Assembly (NCBI GenBank): GCA_963669975.1
Contig: CAVLJG010000005.1
Span: forward strand, 20,751,688 to 20,815,687
From: Acanthoscelides obtectus
Taxonomy: Eukaryota; Arthropoda; Insecta; Coleoptera; Chrysomelidae
Length of the DNA: 64,000 nucleotides
Direction of reading: 5' to 3'
The position numbers and the translations under genes were made by a program. Below the pieces are notes generated by a model. It saw only the letters and a list, made by a program, of their open reading frames with translations, did not search any database and was not told the origin of the DNA. Positions 54,257 to 64,000 of the stretch are shown piece by piece (position 1 is the first letter of the stretch; each line of letters begins with the position of its first letter).

Positions 54257-56244
54257 TTATTGGAAAGATGAGCTTGATGAGCTTTCATCATCGCTACTGC
54301 CTGAAGCACCAACGTCAATAATGAATGGCTCGACTTGTTCCTCTAAAATATTGTCCAGTTCCCACATTCTCTTTTCAACTTTGTCTTTCACGTGCTTAAT
54401 ACAGTTTTCCCATTTTTGCGCTGTTATTAATTCTAGTGCTTCTTTGAAAAGTCCTTTGAGGTCACAAAATTTAAAAGTTGTATTGAGCTTAGCTATATAA
54501 TTTTTAACCTCTGCCCATATGAGCTTTATGAGATTGAGCTCGCAATGGTATGGAGGTAAACGGAGCACAGTTTTATTTTGACTTGCTGCCATTTCGTCAA
54601 TGGCGTATTTTTGATATTCCGCCTTGTGATCCTTGACAATTCTTAATAATTGTACTTTCAGCATTGCTTCTTCAAAGTTGATATTTTTCGAGCGGAGCCA
54701 ATTTTGAACATCAACTTTCCTTGAAGCCGTTGTTGGGACCTTCTCCATTCTTCGAGAATGATAAGGCGCATTATCCAACACAATTACTGCGTTTTCCTCT
54801 AAGTTCGGTAAAATTTTTGAAAACCACTGTTCAAACGATTCGCCATTCATTTCCTCGTGGTAATCTCCAGTTTTCTTAGACTCAAAGCACCACAGACCGT
54901 CAACAACAAATCCATCTTCACTGCCAATATGGCAGATAATGAGCCTTTTCCCTTTACCTGGAAATCGAAGTACTAACTGGTGTAGATTTATTTCAATAAG
55001 CGAACCTTTTTCAAATGTTTTCATCACATTCAGCGAAAAAACATTGAGACATGAGTATCAGATTGCTATAATTGGGACTATTTAGTCATATTGAAAGAAA
55101 GAATATTGAACGTCGTATGATTACTCAGCGCTTCACAATTTAATTTAAAGTTATAAACCTTTAAAAAATGAATGATCAGGAACCTGAAACACGCGCAAAT
55201 ATTAATATTAACAAATTATAACTTTATAAAGCTTAAAGTATGAATTAAAATGATTAGAAATATTAGGAACGGTACACAATATAAAACTTAGTAACTTTTT
55301 TTAAGTTTATAATATTCGACATATTTTAAGATTATATTAAAAAATTATTGAAATATCGAAAACACATAAAAACATGGCTTAAAAAAGTTCTAACAAATGA
55401 AAATGACAATAAAACATCCACGCATTTTATCGAAAGTTATAAAAGTTTTGTTACTTGTAATATGTTTTATCTGCCCCCTGGATTTAATGTTTAGAACCTT
55501 GTTCCCAAGGTTTGAAAAACATCCGATTGTTGTCTGTTACTCGTATTTACCTGCTGGATTTTTTAATCCGGTGGACAGTCCATCTAGAAAGGCCCTCCTG
55601 GATGAAGTTACAGAATCATCAACCCATACTTTACTTGTAATGTGTCCTGCGTTTACCCACGTTTCATCAAGGTAATAAATCTTCCTGTTTTGATTTCTAT
55701 ATTTCCCAATTTTTGTTAAATAATCCCTCCTCCATAGCACAATTTCTTCTCTATCCAGTAGTAAACTATTACGACCCCGTTTTTTCCATTTGAAATTTAA
55801 ATGCTTCAGTAACGCATGGAAAGTTGATCGTTTGAAATTTGGCAACGTTGTATCTCCATTTACCTCCTGCACTTTATCTATAGTAGGTATTTCATTCCTA
55901 AAGAAGAATTCATGCACTTTCCTCCTAATCGCACCCTTATCAGCTTCATCCAATGATTTAACAATACTTTTGCGATGTTTACTGGTCATTGGCTCAGAAA
56001 AGGTGTGATTTTTTTTGTATTGTCTTAACACATTAAACACTGATGCGCGACACACCCCAACTTTGTGAGAAACCTTCACAACTATTTCTTTGATGGTTGA
56101 TGCCTCGTTCTCCTCGCGCTCGATCTTATATATATTCAAAATGACCTCTTTCATTTCTGCACTCAGGTGTCTTTTTTTAGAGCGTTTCCTAGGTGGACTA
56201 CAGGAGTTTACAACTTCATCGGCAGTATCTGTACTACTGGGCAT
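54257..56244 (-). pseudogene. DD82E-type transposase with an intron and a lost catalytic Glu
   Basis: Two coding parts, 56244-55551 and 54957-54257, joined across a 593-bp interruption with GT-AG ends; together 464 codons, close to the 460 of the other copy. The start is MPSSTDTADEVVNSCSPPRK, then a basic helix-turn-helix region. YLDETWVNAGH (first Asp) and VIVLDNAPYHSRR (second Asp) are intact. The third motif reads PPYHCELNLIKLIW: the Glu found in the other copy is Lys, at the same 82-residue spacing. No stop or shift occurs anywhere, so the protein could still be made but should not cleave DNA. It could be a decaying copy or a binding-only derivative. Confidence 0.82.
54958..55550 (-). other. 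Intron (or inserted sequence) inside the DD82E transposase gene
   Basis: On the minus strand the left border is CAG/GTAAATACGAG and the right border TTTCCAG/GTAAAGGG. Removing it joins ...NPAG to KGKRLIICHIG exactly in frame, where the intronless copy at 6056 reads SGNGQRLIV. The 8-bp word CAGGTAAA occurs at both borders (55553-55546 and 54960-54953). The interior is AT-rich and non-coding, with no inverted ends that I can see. Confidence 0.75.
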
Positions 56245-56563
56245 TTTGCGCAAGCAGTTGATAACAATAACAATCAATAACAAGGTATAACAATAACAAC
56301 GACAAACTCAACAACTTAATAAGATAACATAACGAAAACGTCCAAAGAAATATCAAATTGCAATGATGCACACGACATACGTAACACGTCTGAACCTGAA
56401 TGTGACTCTGCCTTGATACGACTGCTCTGCCGCTCGGCATATGCATTTAATTGCGAATTGACCAATGAGGGCTCCTGTTTTACGTCGAGACGGCAGCGTT
56501 AGCGTGAAAATCACCCGAACCTTTTGTTTACATCCGGTCTATCTCTTATCTGAATATACTGTA

Positions 56564-57791
56564 GTAATGAGAAACGTCATAAGAGATTAGTCCAGTTATG
56601 ACGGAAACAATAAATATAATACAGAGAACATGAATATATTAGAAACATCCACTTCAATATAAACATTATTAAATAAATATACGAATAAATAAGATAAATA
56701 TGAATAAATATATAATGCTAAAATCCTCAGTCGTAAAAAGTATGGTTTATAAAACATCTAGGCCATTTCTAGTTTATTATTTAGTGTTACTGAAGATGCT
56801 ATAAAGTTACTTTAAATAATAAACTGGTACATCTGCACTGAGCAAACAGTGGCAATTTCTGTGGCACAACTTGTGTGAGAAACATTCCGATGTTGAAAAA
56901 TAATTCATCTGCTGCTGCTCTGGTGGTACAAGAATCGAGGTTTGATGGATGTTGACTAATTGAAGCTATAAGGCTAGCTCTAATGATACTGTATTATAAA
57001 ATCAACCTACACTGCGCAGTTGATGAACAACAGGTTGCCTATCATAGTGAGCCAGTCTATTGTTCTATTCATACTAATATTCAGAAGAAATACATTTATA
57101 GGTGTCGTTCACACATCCGGATGTCGTAGATACGGAGAAACTATGCAGGAAAAAAAATATGAACAGAGGTGAATTAATATCATTTAAATTCAAGAAGTGT
57201 GCACTGGTTTAGATATAACTGATACAAAATATATTTAGCAGCCGGTAGTACGTTGAAGGTTTTACTTACTCCAAAATGTCTCTACCAGTTTCTTGAAATT
57301 ATACCGTTTCGAATGTTTTCGTTATTACCGTTTAATAACGATAAGAGCGAAAAGAGAGCTCAGCCTTATGATCATGTTCTCTTGCTGATACCAACTATAG
57401 GAAGATTGCTTTTTTAGAGACATAATGTGATAAGTCTTTAGGAATGACTGAAGGTACTGTGAAATAAGTGACTACTTTACAGCTTCAAGGATCACCTAGG
57501 AAATTCTCTGTATGAAATAATAATAGCTTTATAGTTCTAACATTTTAGAAACCGGAATTTGATCCACAAGAAAAATAAGGTAGATGAATGCGGTCAATAG
57601 ACGTGAAGTCTAGCTATGGCTAGAAGAGAAACGGTGCTAATGCTAATGTGCAATTTATTTTGGAATCTCTGGGAATCTGTAGAATCGTTAAGCTTTCTAA
57701 GTACCATTTTCGATTTTTACCTGAATAGGCAGCGTTTGCGAGATCAAAATGGCGATAGACAAATTTGACACACCAAGTAAGGGTTTTCCAA
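56564..57791. other. No recognised gene
   Basis: AT-rich spacer. A minus frame at 57620-57817 runs across the border of the next transposon and is not a gene. Confidence 0.4.
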
Positions 57792-57793
57792 TA

Positions 57794-59047
57794 GGGACGC
57801 AGGAAAGTAAACGTCAATTTGACATAGACGCCATCTTTCTGTCACCGACATGTCATTTTGTTAGTTGAATGTTCACCATTGATCGCTATGGAGTCGTATT
57901 CGATTGAAGACCGCATTAAAGTTATTCAAGAGCACTACAAAATTGGTGCAAAAATAAAAAACACGTTTCGCGCGCTTCGTGAACATTTCGGTCGCAACAA
58001 CCGCCCAAACGAAACAACCATCGGTCGTCTGGTGCGTAAATTCGAGGCAACAGGTTCTGTGGCAAATCTGCCAGGCTCTGGCCGGCCAAGGAGCGTTCGC
58101 ACACCGGAAAATATTGCTGTTGTGAAGGAGAGTGTGAGAGACGATCCGAAACAATCAACAACGCGTCGATCCCAAGAATTGGGCATTTCGAGAACCAGTT
58201 TGGTCCGCATTCTCCACAAGGATTTGAATGTACACGCCTACAAGATCCAATTGACGCAAGAGCTGCGTCGGGCCGACCATGTTTCGCGCCGAACGTTCTG
58301 GCTCCTTGAACACCGCAAAATTGATGCCAATTTTTCATCAAGCGACGAAGCGCATTTCACTTTGAATGATACCGTAAACAAGCAAAACTGCCGCATCTGT
58401 GCGAACGAAAATCCCCGTGAGTATCAAGAGCAGCCGATGCATCCTCAAAAAGTGACTGTGTGGTGTACATTGTGGTCAAAAGGCATCATCGGACCTTACT
58501 TTTTCGAAAATGCGGCCGGGGACGCCGTTACCGTCAATTCTGAGCGATATCACGTGATGATAGAGGACTATTTTTTGCCGCAACTTGAAGGAATGGATAT
58601 GGACGATGTTTACTTCCAACAAGACGGTGCAACATGCCACACAACCAACGTCAATATCCGTCGATTGCAGTCCTTCTTCGGTGATCGCGTGATTTAGCGC
58701 AGACGGAAATGTGCCATGGCCACCAAGATCGTGCGATTTGACTCCCTTGGACTTCTTTGTATGGGGATATTTGAAAAGCAAAGTCTACGTTAACAAACCA
58801 GCCACCCTCCAAGAACTCAAAAACAACATCATTGCCGAGATAAATGCCATAAAACCGACCATGTTGCAAAATGTCATTGAAAATTTCGACCATCGCGTGG
58901 ACGTCTGTAAATCTAGTCGTGGTGAACATTTGAGCGATATTATTTTTCATACATAAATGGTATAAATGAACCTTCAAAATAAAGTACCCAACTTGATTTG
59001 AATATCAATCTTTCTTGTTTTAATATGCGTTTACTTTCCTGCGTCCA
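57794..59047 (+). mobile_element. mariner-like transposon (complete ends)
   Basis: Inverted ends GGGACGCAGGAAAGTAAACG and complement of TGGACGCAGGAAAGTAAACG, flanked by TA; 1254 bp. It ends about 100 bp from the last DSL-ligand exon. Confidence 0.92.
57888..58956 (+). pseudogene. mariner-like transposase with one frameshift
   Basis: Start MESYSIEDRIKVIQEHYKIG; helix-turn-helix, then RRSQELGISRTSLVRILHKD. The first catalytic region reads FSSSDEAHFTLND, then TVWCTLWSKGIIGPYFFENA, DVYFQQDGATCHTTNVNIRR (second Asp) and, after a stop and shift at about 58697-58711, PPRSCDLTPLDFFVWGYLKS (third, Asp). The tail is complete to 58956. Only the one lesion is visible, so this copy is fairly young. Confidence 0.9.
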
Positions 59048-59150
59048 TATATATAGATGCTTGGGCTAAACGCTAGATCTGCTGAAGTAAACCGATAACG
59101 ACATACGCTGTTATCATATTTCCCTATTATTCCACAGCATATGTCACATT

Positions 59151-59470
59151 TTACGTCTCGTTATCAGACGGTTTCTCTTCCGCACCTTCCAGTACAGACT
59201 TCAAAGTTGTAGTGGTTGCATTGTCTCTTGCAGCGCTCTCAGTCGTGTACGCCGAAGTCGTCAGCTCCGAAAATAGCTCCGTCGCATTGGACACGGTTGT
59301 GGGTCTTGACGTTGGGTGAGGTCTGGGCGTCTGAAGGTCGGAGTGCTCGCAATGGCGGCCGGAAGTGCCCTCTCTGCAAAGGCACCGGAAACTGCCATCG
59401 TCTTTAGGGATCGATACGCATTTGGCACCGTTCTTGCAGGTATCTGGGTTGTTTTCGCAGTAGTTCAGCT
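59151..59470 (-). CDS. DSL (Delta/Serrate-type) Notch ligand: EGF repeat 3 and Thr/Ser-rich stalk exon
   Basis: Acceptor ACATCTTCCAG above 59470; first two bases complete a Glu codon begun by the exon at 62493. It reads ELNYCENNPDTCKNGAKC, then FRCLCREGTSGRHCE: six Cys in EGF spacing, with the L-N-Y-C start typical of EGF 3 of Delta and Serrate. Instead of more EGF repeats, a stalk rich in Thr, Ser and Pro follows (TPRPHPTSRPTTVS, AYTTESAARDNATTTT) with possible N-glycosylation sites, ending at a TAA at 59151. An alternative donor AC/GTAAAA at 59155 could continue to a further exon (a membrane helix would be expected), which I did not find. Known insect Delta and Serrate have nine or more EGF repeats, so this would be a short, atypical ligand. 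Confidence 0.78.
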
Positions 59471-59500
59471 CTGGAAGATGTCAGCGTATAACAGTTTATA

Positions 59501-61848
59501 CAGGGTGTTTCAGTTTATTGTTACATAACTTTAAGATTCGATGGAACTTTTAAAACTGATGCATAAAGTCTATATAAACACGGGTCGAAAAATGCGTGGC
59601 TTCCGAAATACAAGGTGTTTTGATTTACTTTCTAAAATAGTTTTTTTTAAATATTTCGAACAATATTTGATGTATAACAGTGAAAATTGGTATACAAGGG
59701 TTTTTTGGTATAACAAAACGAACCATGGGCATAGTTTTACTGTAGCCGCTAGAGGGCGCTCTCTACTGTACCTGTAGTGTATTAAAATGTCAGAAAAGTT
59801 TTTCTTAGTGCAATTTTTTGATTTTTGAATAAAAAAACTGATTCTTCGCACATTTCAACATAAAAAAGCTCTCCTGTGAGTTTTCGTTATAGTTAGCCGT
59901 TTTTGAGATATTTCGATATTTAATGTTCGATACATTTTTAATTATTTATGGGAAAATAATATTTTTTTACATTTTCGATTTGGGCCTAACAAGTAATTAA
60001 GATGGTCGTTTAGATTGTGTTTTTAAACACAGCAATAATTCCTAACTCCAAATAAACACAAAAAAACAATATTAATTTGTTTAATTTTCCAATACTATTT
60101 TTAACAAATTAAATTAATTATTTACAACTAAAATGCTATTGGATAGTTAGGACAAACATACAAAATCTAAAGTAGTTGCTCGAAATGTAAGCCCAATTGT
60201 TCAAACCACAATTCACATCTACGAATGATCGAACGTGGTAAAGCATTATTCAAATAAGGCCTTATTTCATCACATGCATTCCTGATTCAGTCTATTAGCA
60301 TATCTCTTGTGGTTACGGGAGTCTGGTACACTTTTTCTTTTAGAAATCCCCACACAAAGAAATCTGATGGATTTAGGTCAGGGGATCGTGGAGGCCAGGC
60401 AACTGGTCCTCCACGGACGATCCATCTTTCTTTATAATTTTCTTCCAGCCAGTTTCTAACTTTTCTCGAATAATGAGCTGGACAACCATCAAGCTGGAAC
60501 CAGGCCAATCTTCTTAAATCTAACATAACATCATCCCACATATTTGCATGTTCAGCCTTTAAAAATTCCAAGAAGGTCGCAGCATTTAACCTTGCAGGCA
60601 AAAGGTAGGGTCCAATCCACACGTTCACACTAAATTCATGCTGAAAATTTCTTTCCCGAACTGCATGCGGATTTTCATGCGACCAAATATGTTGATTATG
60701 AAAATTTACCACTCCACGTCTAGTGAAGCATGACTCATCGGTCCATAGAACGTTACTTAAACACTCTTATTATCAGTTCTATCAAGAATCCACTGACAAA
60801 ATGTGATTCTTCGTTCTCCGTCCCCTGGCTGTAGTCCTTGCACAGGTTGCAAATGGTAAGGACGTCTATGGTCATTTCTAAGAACACGGTGAACATGGCT
60901 TGCTGAAATTCCCAAGGCACCAGAAACTCTCCTAACACTTGTGGTTGGATCTCTATCAAACTCACGCCTAATCATACGGGTAAATCTGCGTTGACGAACA
61001 TTTATGTTTTGATCCCTTTGGAGATTTCCAAAACCATTTTCAATTATTTGGCCATGCACTCTTACAAATACTGAGCGAGTTGGATGTCGTCTGTTAGGAA
61101 ATCTTCGTGCGTATTCTCTGGCTGCTCCTGCTGCGTTTCCGTTTACAAAGCCATACACAAAATGAATATCCGCTAACTCTTGATTGGAGAATAAAAATGG
61201 CATCTTTATAAAACTTACAAAAAAAACAGGTAAAAGAAACTAAATTTCGTGCATTCACAATTGCAGGTTTCAACAGACAACAAAACTAACTGTCAACTGA
61301 TTGACGTTTAACCTTATTCTGCTTTCAATTTCAAAAATATTTGCAGGCACAGCCTACTTCTAAAAATTATCGAGATACTGACTTTTTAACGTTATTTTTT
61401 CATAAATAATTAAAAATGCATCGAACCTTAGAAATCGAAATATCTCAAAAACGGCTAACTATAACGAAAATTCACAAGAGATCTTTTTTATGTTGAAAAG
61501 TGCGAAGAATCAGTTTTTTATTCAAAAAGCAAAAAATTGCACTAAGAAAAAATTTTCGGTTATTTTAATACACTGCAGGTACAGTAGAGAGCGCCCTCTA
61601 GCGGCCACAGTAAAACTATGCCCATGGTTCGTTTTGTCGTACCAAAAAACCCTTGTATGCCAATTTTCACTGTTATACATCAAATATTGTTCGAAATATT
61701 TAAAAAAAACTATTTTAGAAAGTAAATTCAACACCCTGTATTTCGGAAGCCCCACATTTTTCGACCCATGTTTATATAGACTTTATGCATTCATTTTAAA
61801 AGTTCTATCGAATCTTAAAGTTATGCAACAATAAACTGAAACACCCTG
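59501..61848 (-). mobile_element. DUF4817-type mariner-like element with very long inverted ends
   Basis: Flanked by TA. The left about 455 bp (59501-59955) and right about 455 bp (61394-61848) are inverted copies of each other, beginning CAGGGTGTTTCAGTTTATTG. Total 2348 bp. Long inverted ends are unusual for mariner-like elements of this type. The left end lies 30 bp upstream (in gene direction) of the DSL exon acceptor. Confidence 0.9.
60287..61203 (-). pseudogene. DUF4817-type transposase, one frameshift
   Basis: Start MPFLFSNQELADIHFVYGFV at 61203: DUF4817 helix-turn-helix with RRFPNRRHPTRSVFVRVH, then GISASHVHRVLRNDHRRPYH. The frame shifts near 60757 and resumes with VLWTDESCFTRRGVVN (first Asp). 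Then HIWSHENPHAVRERNFQHEF, FQLDGCPAHYSRKVRNWL (second Asp) and PPRSPDLNPSDFFVWGFLKE (third Asp), to a stop at 60287. About ten residues after VNVWIG seem deleted compared with relatives. Otherwise complete. Confidence 0.9.
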
Positions 61849-62492
61849 TATATAAGCTTGTAGGTACAATGACGGACAAAACTGTTGGGACGCTAGTTTA
61901 GGTCAGTTTAGTCATCAACAATGCTTTAGTCCTGTTCAGGGTAGAAGAAAAATAAAGAAAAAGTGGTGTTTCTTTGAAAAGTACCTACGAGCTTGGCAGA
62001 AGAGGATATGTTTCTGTCCCTGTAACGAAAGACAGCGTTCTTTCATACTTTTCAGTAACAGTACGGCATGGATCTAGTCATGCAGGTAGAAAAAAGGCAG
62101 CAAATAGGTAGATATGCGTCCACTAAGAAACTCAGCATCTAACGCGTTAGGAAGTGACACTGCCACTTATTCGATATTTTGTTTTCTGTAACCTGTTCAA
62201 GTGACTAGACCTGTACCGTACTTATGATTGGTTAAAAGCATTAAAAAACGTTGAATACGATACGTAACAGTGACAAAGAGCGAACAGATACTCTTACCTA
62301 TACCTGAGCTTATGCAACTCTTAAGTGGTAGAATAGCTTATGATAAACTTCGCCCAATAAAAACATTTTATTATGATACATAGTACGTCCCTTATAGTGG
62401 TAGTTTCTTGCACAAAGGAAGGTGTCAATAACAGGGCGGTTAACGAACTACTTATACATGCCAGTATCATTTATTTGGGTCTCAAAACTTAC
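61849..62492. other. DSL-gene intron, nothing recognised
   Basis: Non-coding sequence between the long-ended transposon and the EGF 1-2 exon. No other EGF or DSL exon seen. Confidence 0.4.
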
Positions 62493-62623
62493 CTTCATCG
62501 CAAAGCATTCCTCCCCAACCCTTCTGACAGTTGCATTCCCATGGTCGCCTACATGTTCCATGGACACATCCAGGATAAGGAAAACATTTCTCACAATTGT
62601 TTCCCCACCACCCAACCTTGCAC
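62493..62623 (-). CDS. DSL Notch ligand: EGF repeats 1-2 exon
   Basis: Acceptor TTTATTACAG above 62623 and donor GAAG/GTAAGT at 62493, phase 1 out, 43 full codons. The reading frame gives CKVGWWGNNCEKCFPYPGCV, HGTCRRPWECNCQKGWGG and MLCDE. The end of EGF 1 followed by the special short EGF 2 (C-x-x-x-x-G-C-x-H-G-(T/S)-C-x-x-P-W-x-C-x-C-x-x-G-W-x-G) is diagnostic of Delta, Serrate and Jagged ligands, which bind Notch on neighbouring cells. The DSL domain exon should lie upstream, beyond position 64000. I cannot tell Delta from Serrate type. Confidence 0.9.
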
Positions 62624-62810
62624 CTGTAATAAATACGTCATTAAAGACAAGAAGTATTGAGTACAGCAAATAATCAAATAAAACTTTACAATGAACACAA
62701 AATAAGAACATGGCTTTCGGTTGTCCATGTTAGGAAGATTAAAAGTGTTTTGTTTAGCTTTAGAGGATTCTCCTCCGAGTCAAACCTGGATCTGTGCCTG
62801 ATCAGATATA

Positions 62811-64000
62811 CAGGTGTCCCGAAAAAAGTGTGCAATCTTCTACCAGCGGTTTCTAGAGCTTAAAACAGGAAGAAAAGTTTATGTAAACATGTCGACAAAT
62901 GTCCCCTAAGGGCGCTACGGTCTTTTAAAGGGGCTCCCCTGAAGATGGTTTTTGCTTAATATTTCCGAAACGTGTTGAGATAATCACATACAATTTGGAA
63001 TTCTAGCCTAGTTTTTTATGCTGGATATAAAAATATTAACAATTTTAGACAGTTTAGTTTGGAAGCATATGTAACAGGGACGGACTCAGGATATTTTAGC
63101 CCCAAAATATTTTTGTGTGATTCTATTTTTGAAATTCAATTTTAGAATTTGAAAATTTAGGGTTTTCTACATAAAAAAGTACTCTTATCGAATATTGATA
63201 AATTGTGCCACTTTTGAATAAAGTCAAACTAAAAAATTTGTCACATGATAGGAAATGCACTGCGAATTTGAATGAATTGTTGATTATACATAGCTAGCCA
63301 TGACTGCAAACAAAAGTTGTTTTGATTTGTTATGACTTATTTTGACGTTAAGCTGACATTTTTAGCAGTGTAAAATTACTAGATTAAAATCAAAATTTTT
63401 ATTAAATCGATTTAAAATAAAAAGATTTACAGACAGAGAACTGGCTGACACGCATTTTGTGTACGGCTTTGGCAATCGCAGTTCATTGGCAGCTGTAAGA
63501 GAATATCAAAGAAGATTTCCCAATCGCATAGTACCTGGACGTCGAATGTTTACAGATATTCACCGGATTTTTGTCAAACCATGGAAGCTTTTAGCGCATG
63601 CAGGGCTCAGGAAGGCCACTGGGAAATCATCGTATGGATATTGTTTTAAATATGTTTGAAAATAATTCGGAAATAAGCATACGAAATGTTTCAAAAATTA
63701 TGGATATACCTCGATCAATAGTAAGAAAAATTTATGAATACCTATTTGTTAGTAATCCTAAAAATAATAATTTTAGATAGGAAGAATGACAAGAATGCAA
63801 GGATTACATCCTTATCATTCTAAATGGGTGCAGCATTTAACGGAGGCAGATTTTTTACTACGAATCGAGTTTTGCCAGTAGATATTAGCAAATGAAAATA
63901 CTATTCCTAGAATATTATGGTCGAATGAGTCAATATTTACTAGGAATGGTGCTTTTAATTTCCATAACATGCATCACTGGTCAGATGAAAATCCAAAAGT
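62811..64000 (+). mobile_element. DUF4817-type mariner-like element, cut by the window edge
   Basis: Left end CAGGTGTCCCGAAAAAAGTG after TA. Plus translation: TDRELADTHFVYGFGNRSSL and YQRRFPNRIVPGRRMFTDIH (from about 63430), a shift, then SIRNVSKIMDIPRSIVRKIY, then ILWSNESIF (first catalytic region, with Asn for Asp) and FHNMHHWSDENPK at the edge. Decayed copy. It lies in the DSL-gene intron upstream of EGF 1-2. Confidence 0.82.

Larger units (their letters stand above)
53670..56561 (-). mobile_element. DD82E-type Tc1/mariner transposon, second copy (complete ends)
   Basis: Inverted ends of about 40 bp starting CAGTATATTCAGATAAGAGA, flanked by TA, 2892 bp. Family member of 5878-7781, judged by transposase motifs and spacing, but the terminal repeats differ, so they are separate subfamilies. 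Confidence 0.9.

Noticed and set aside
57873..58341. Minus-strand frames over the mariner-like element at 57794
   Set aside because: Shadows of the plus-strand transposase with intact catalytic motifs.
62422..62673. Plus-strand frames over the EGF 1-2 exon
   Set aside because: The minus strand has diagnostic DSL-ligand cysteine spacing and good splice sites; the plus frames have no motif.
1..64000. CRISPR arrays, operons, rRNA or functional tRNA genes
   Set aside because: None seen. The sequence is eukaryotic, repeats are dispersed or terminal-inverted without spacer structure, and the only tRNA-like sequences are the SINE heads.
1..64000. LTR retrotransposons or endogenous viruses
   Set aside because: No protease-RT-integrase order, envelope or paired direct LTRs recognised; the RTs present are all LINE-type.

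Overview
This is a 64-kb piece of a repeat-choked, AT-rich arthropod genome, almost certainly an insect. The evidence is short exons with GT-AG introns, exons of an ionotropic receptor (IR) and of a Notch-ligand (DSL) gene, and a dense mixture of Tc1/mariner, pogo, hAT, LINE, Penelope-like and SINE copies. Nothing in it looks bacterial or viral. I cannot name the order or species from sequence alone.

Host genes (all on the minus strand). (1) Positions about 29407 down to 5554 hold one IR-type receptor gene that I assembled by hand into eight exons: a signal-peptide exon, two N-terminal/S1 exons, a second S1 exon, the M1 exon, the pore-M2-M3 exon, an S2 exon and a terminal M4 exon. Splice phases agree at every junction I could place. 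A small S2 segment may be missing. (2) Downstream, at 1709-1931 and 239-431, are two more IR terminal (M4) exons with the same acceptor and phase, but with no upstream exons visible beside them: either alternative 3' exons or the last traces of tandem IR duplicates. (3) At 62493-62623 and 59151-59470 are two exons of a Delta/Serrate-type ligand: the cysteine pattern of EGF repeats 1-2, then EGF 3 followed by a Thr/Ser-rich stalk and a stop codon or donor site. The DSL domain itself should lie to the right of the window.

Mobile elements, left to right: a deletion derivative of a DUF4817-type mariner-like element (2440), a Tc1-like copy (3476), a complete DD82E-type element with an intact 460-codon transposase (5878), hAT, LINE and mariner fragments (7981-11674), three nested LINEs (12212-18890), a broken multi-copy zinc-finger-type gene family (19740-21464), a near full-length jockey-like LINE (23640-27800), further DUF4817-type elements (28210, 30791, 31414, 37600, 59501, 62811), a pogo/Tigger remnant (33480), a SINE with two tRNA-like heads (35043), two more Tc1 copies (42701, 46071), a Penelope-like element with inverted terminal copies (about 49998-52052), a mariner (52055), a second DD82E element whose transposase carries an intron and has lost its catalytic Glu (53670), and another mariner-like copy (57794).

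The transposons explain most of the layout: they fill the IR introns and stretch that gene to about 24 kb, and they hem in the DSL exon within about 100 bp on both sides. The most interesting observations are the atypical DSL ligand, the three interchangeable IR last exons, the transposase intron flanked by an 8-bp direct repeat of its own splice sites, and a LINE-in-LINE insertion with a readable target-site duplication.
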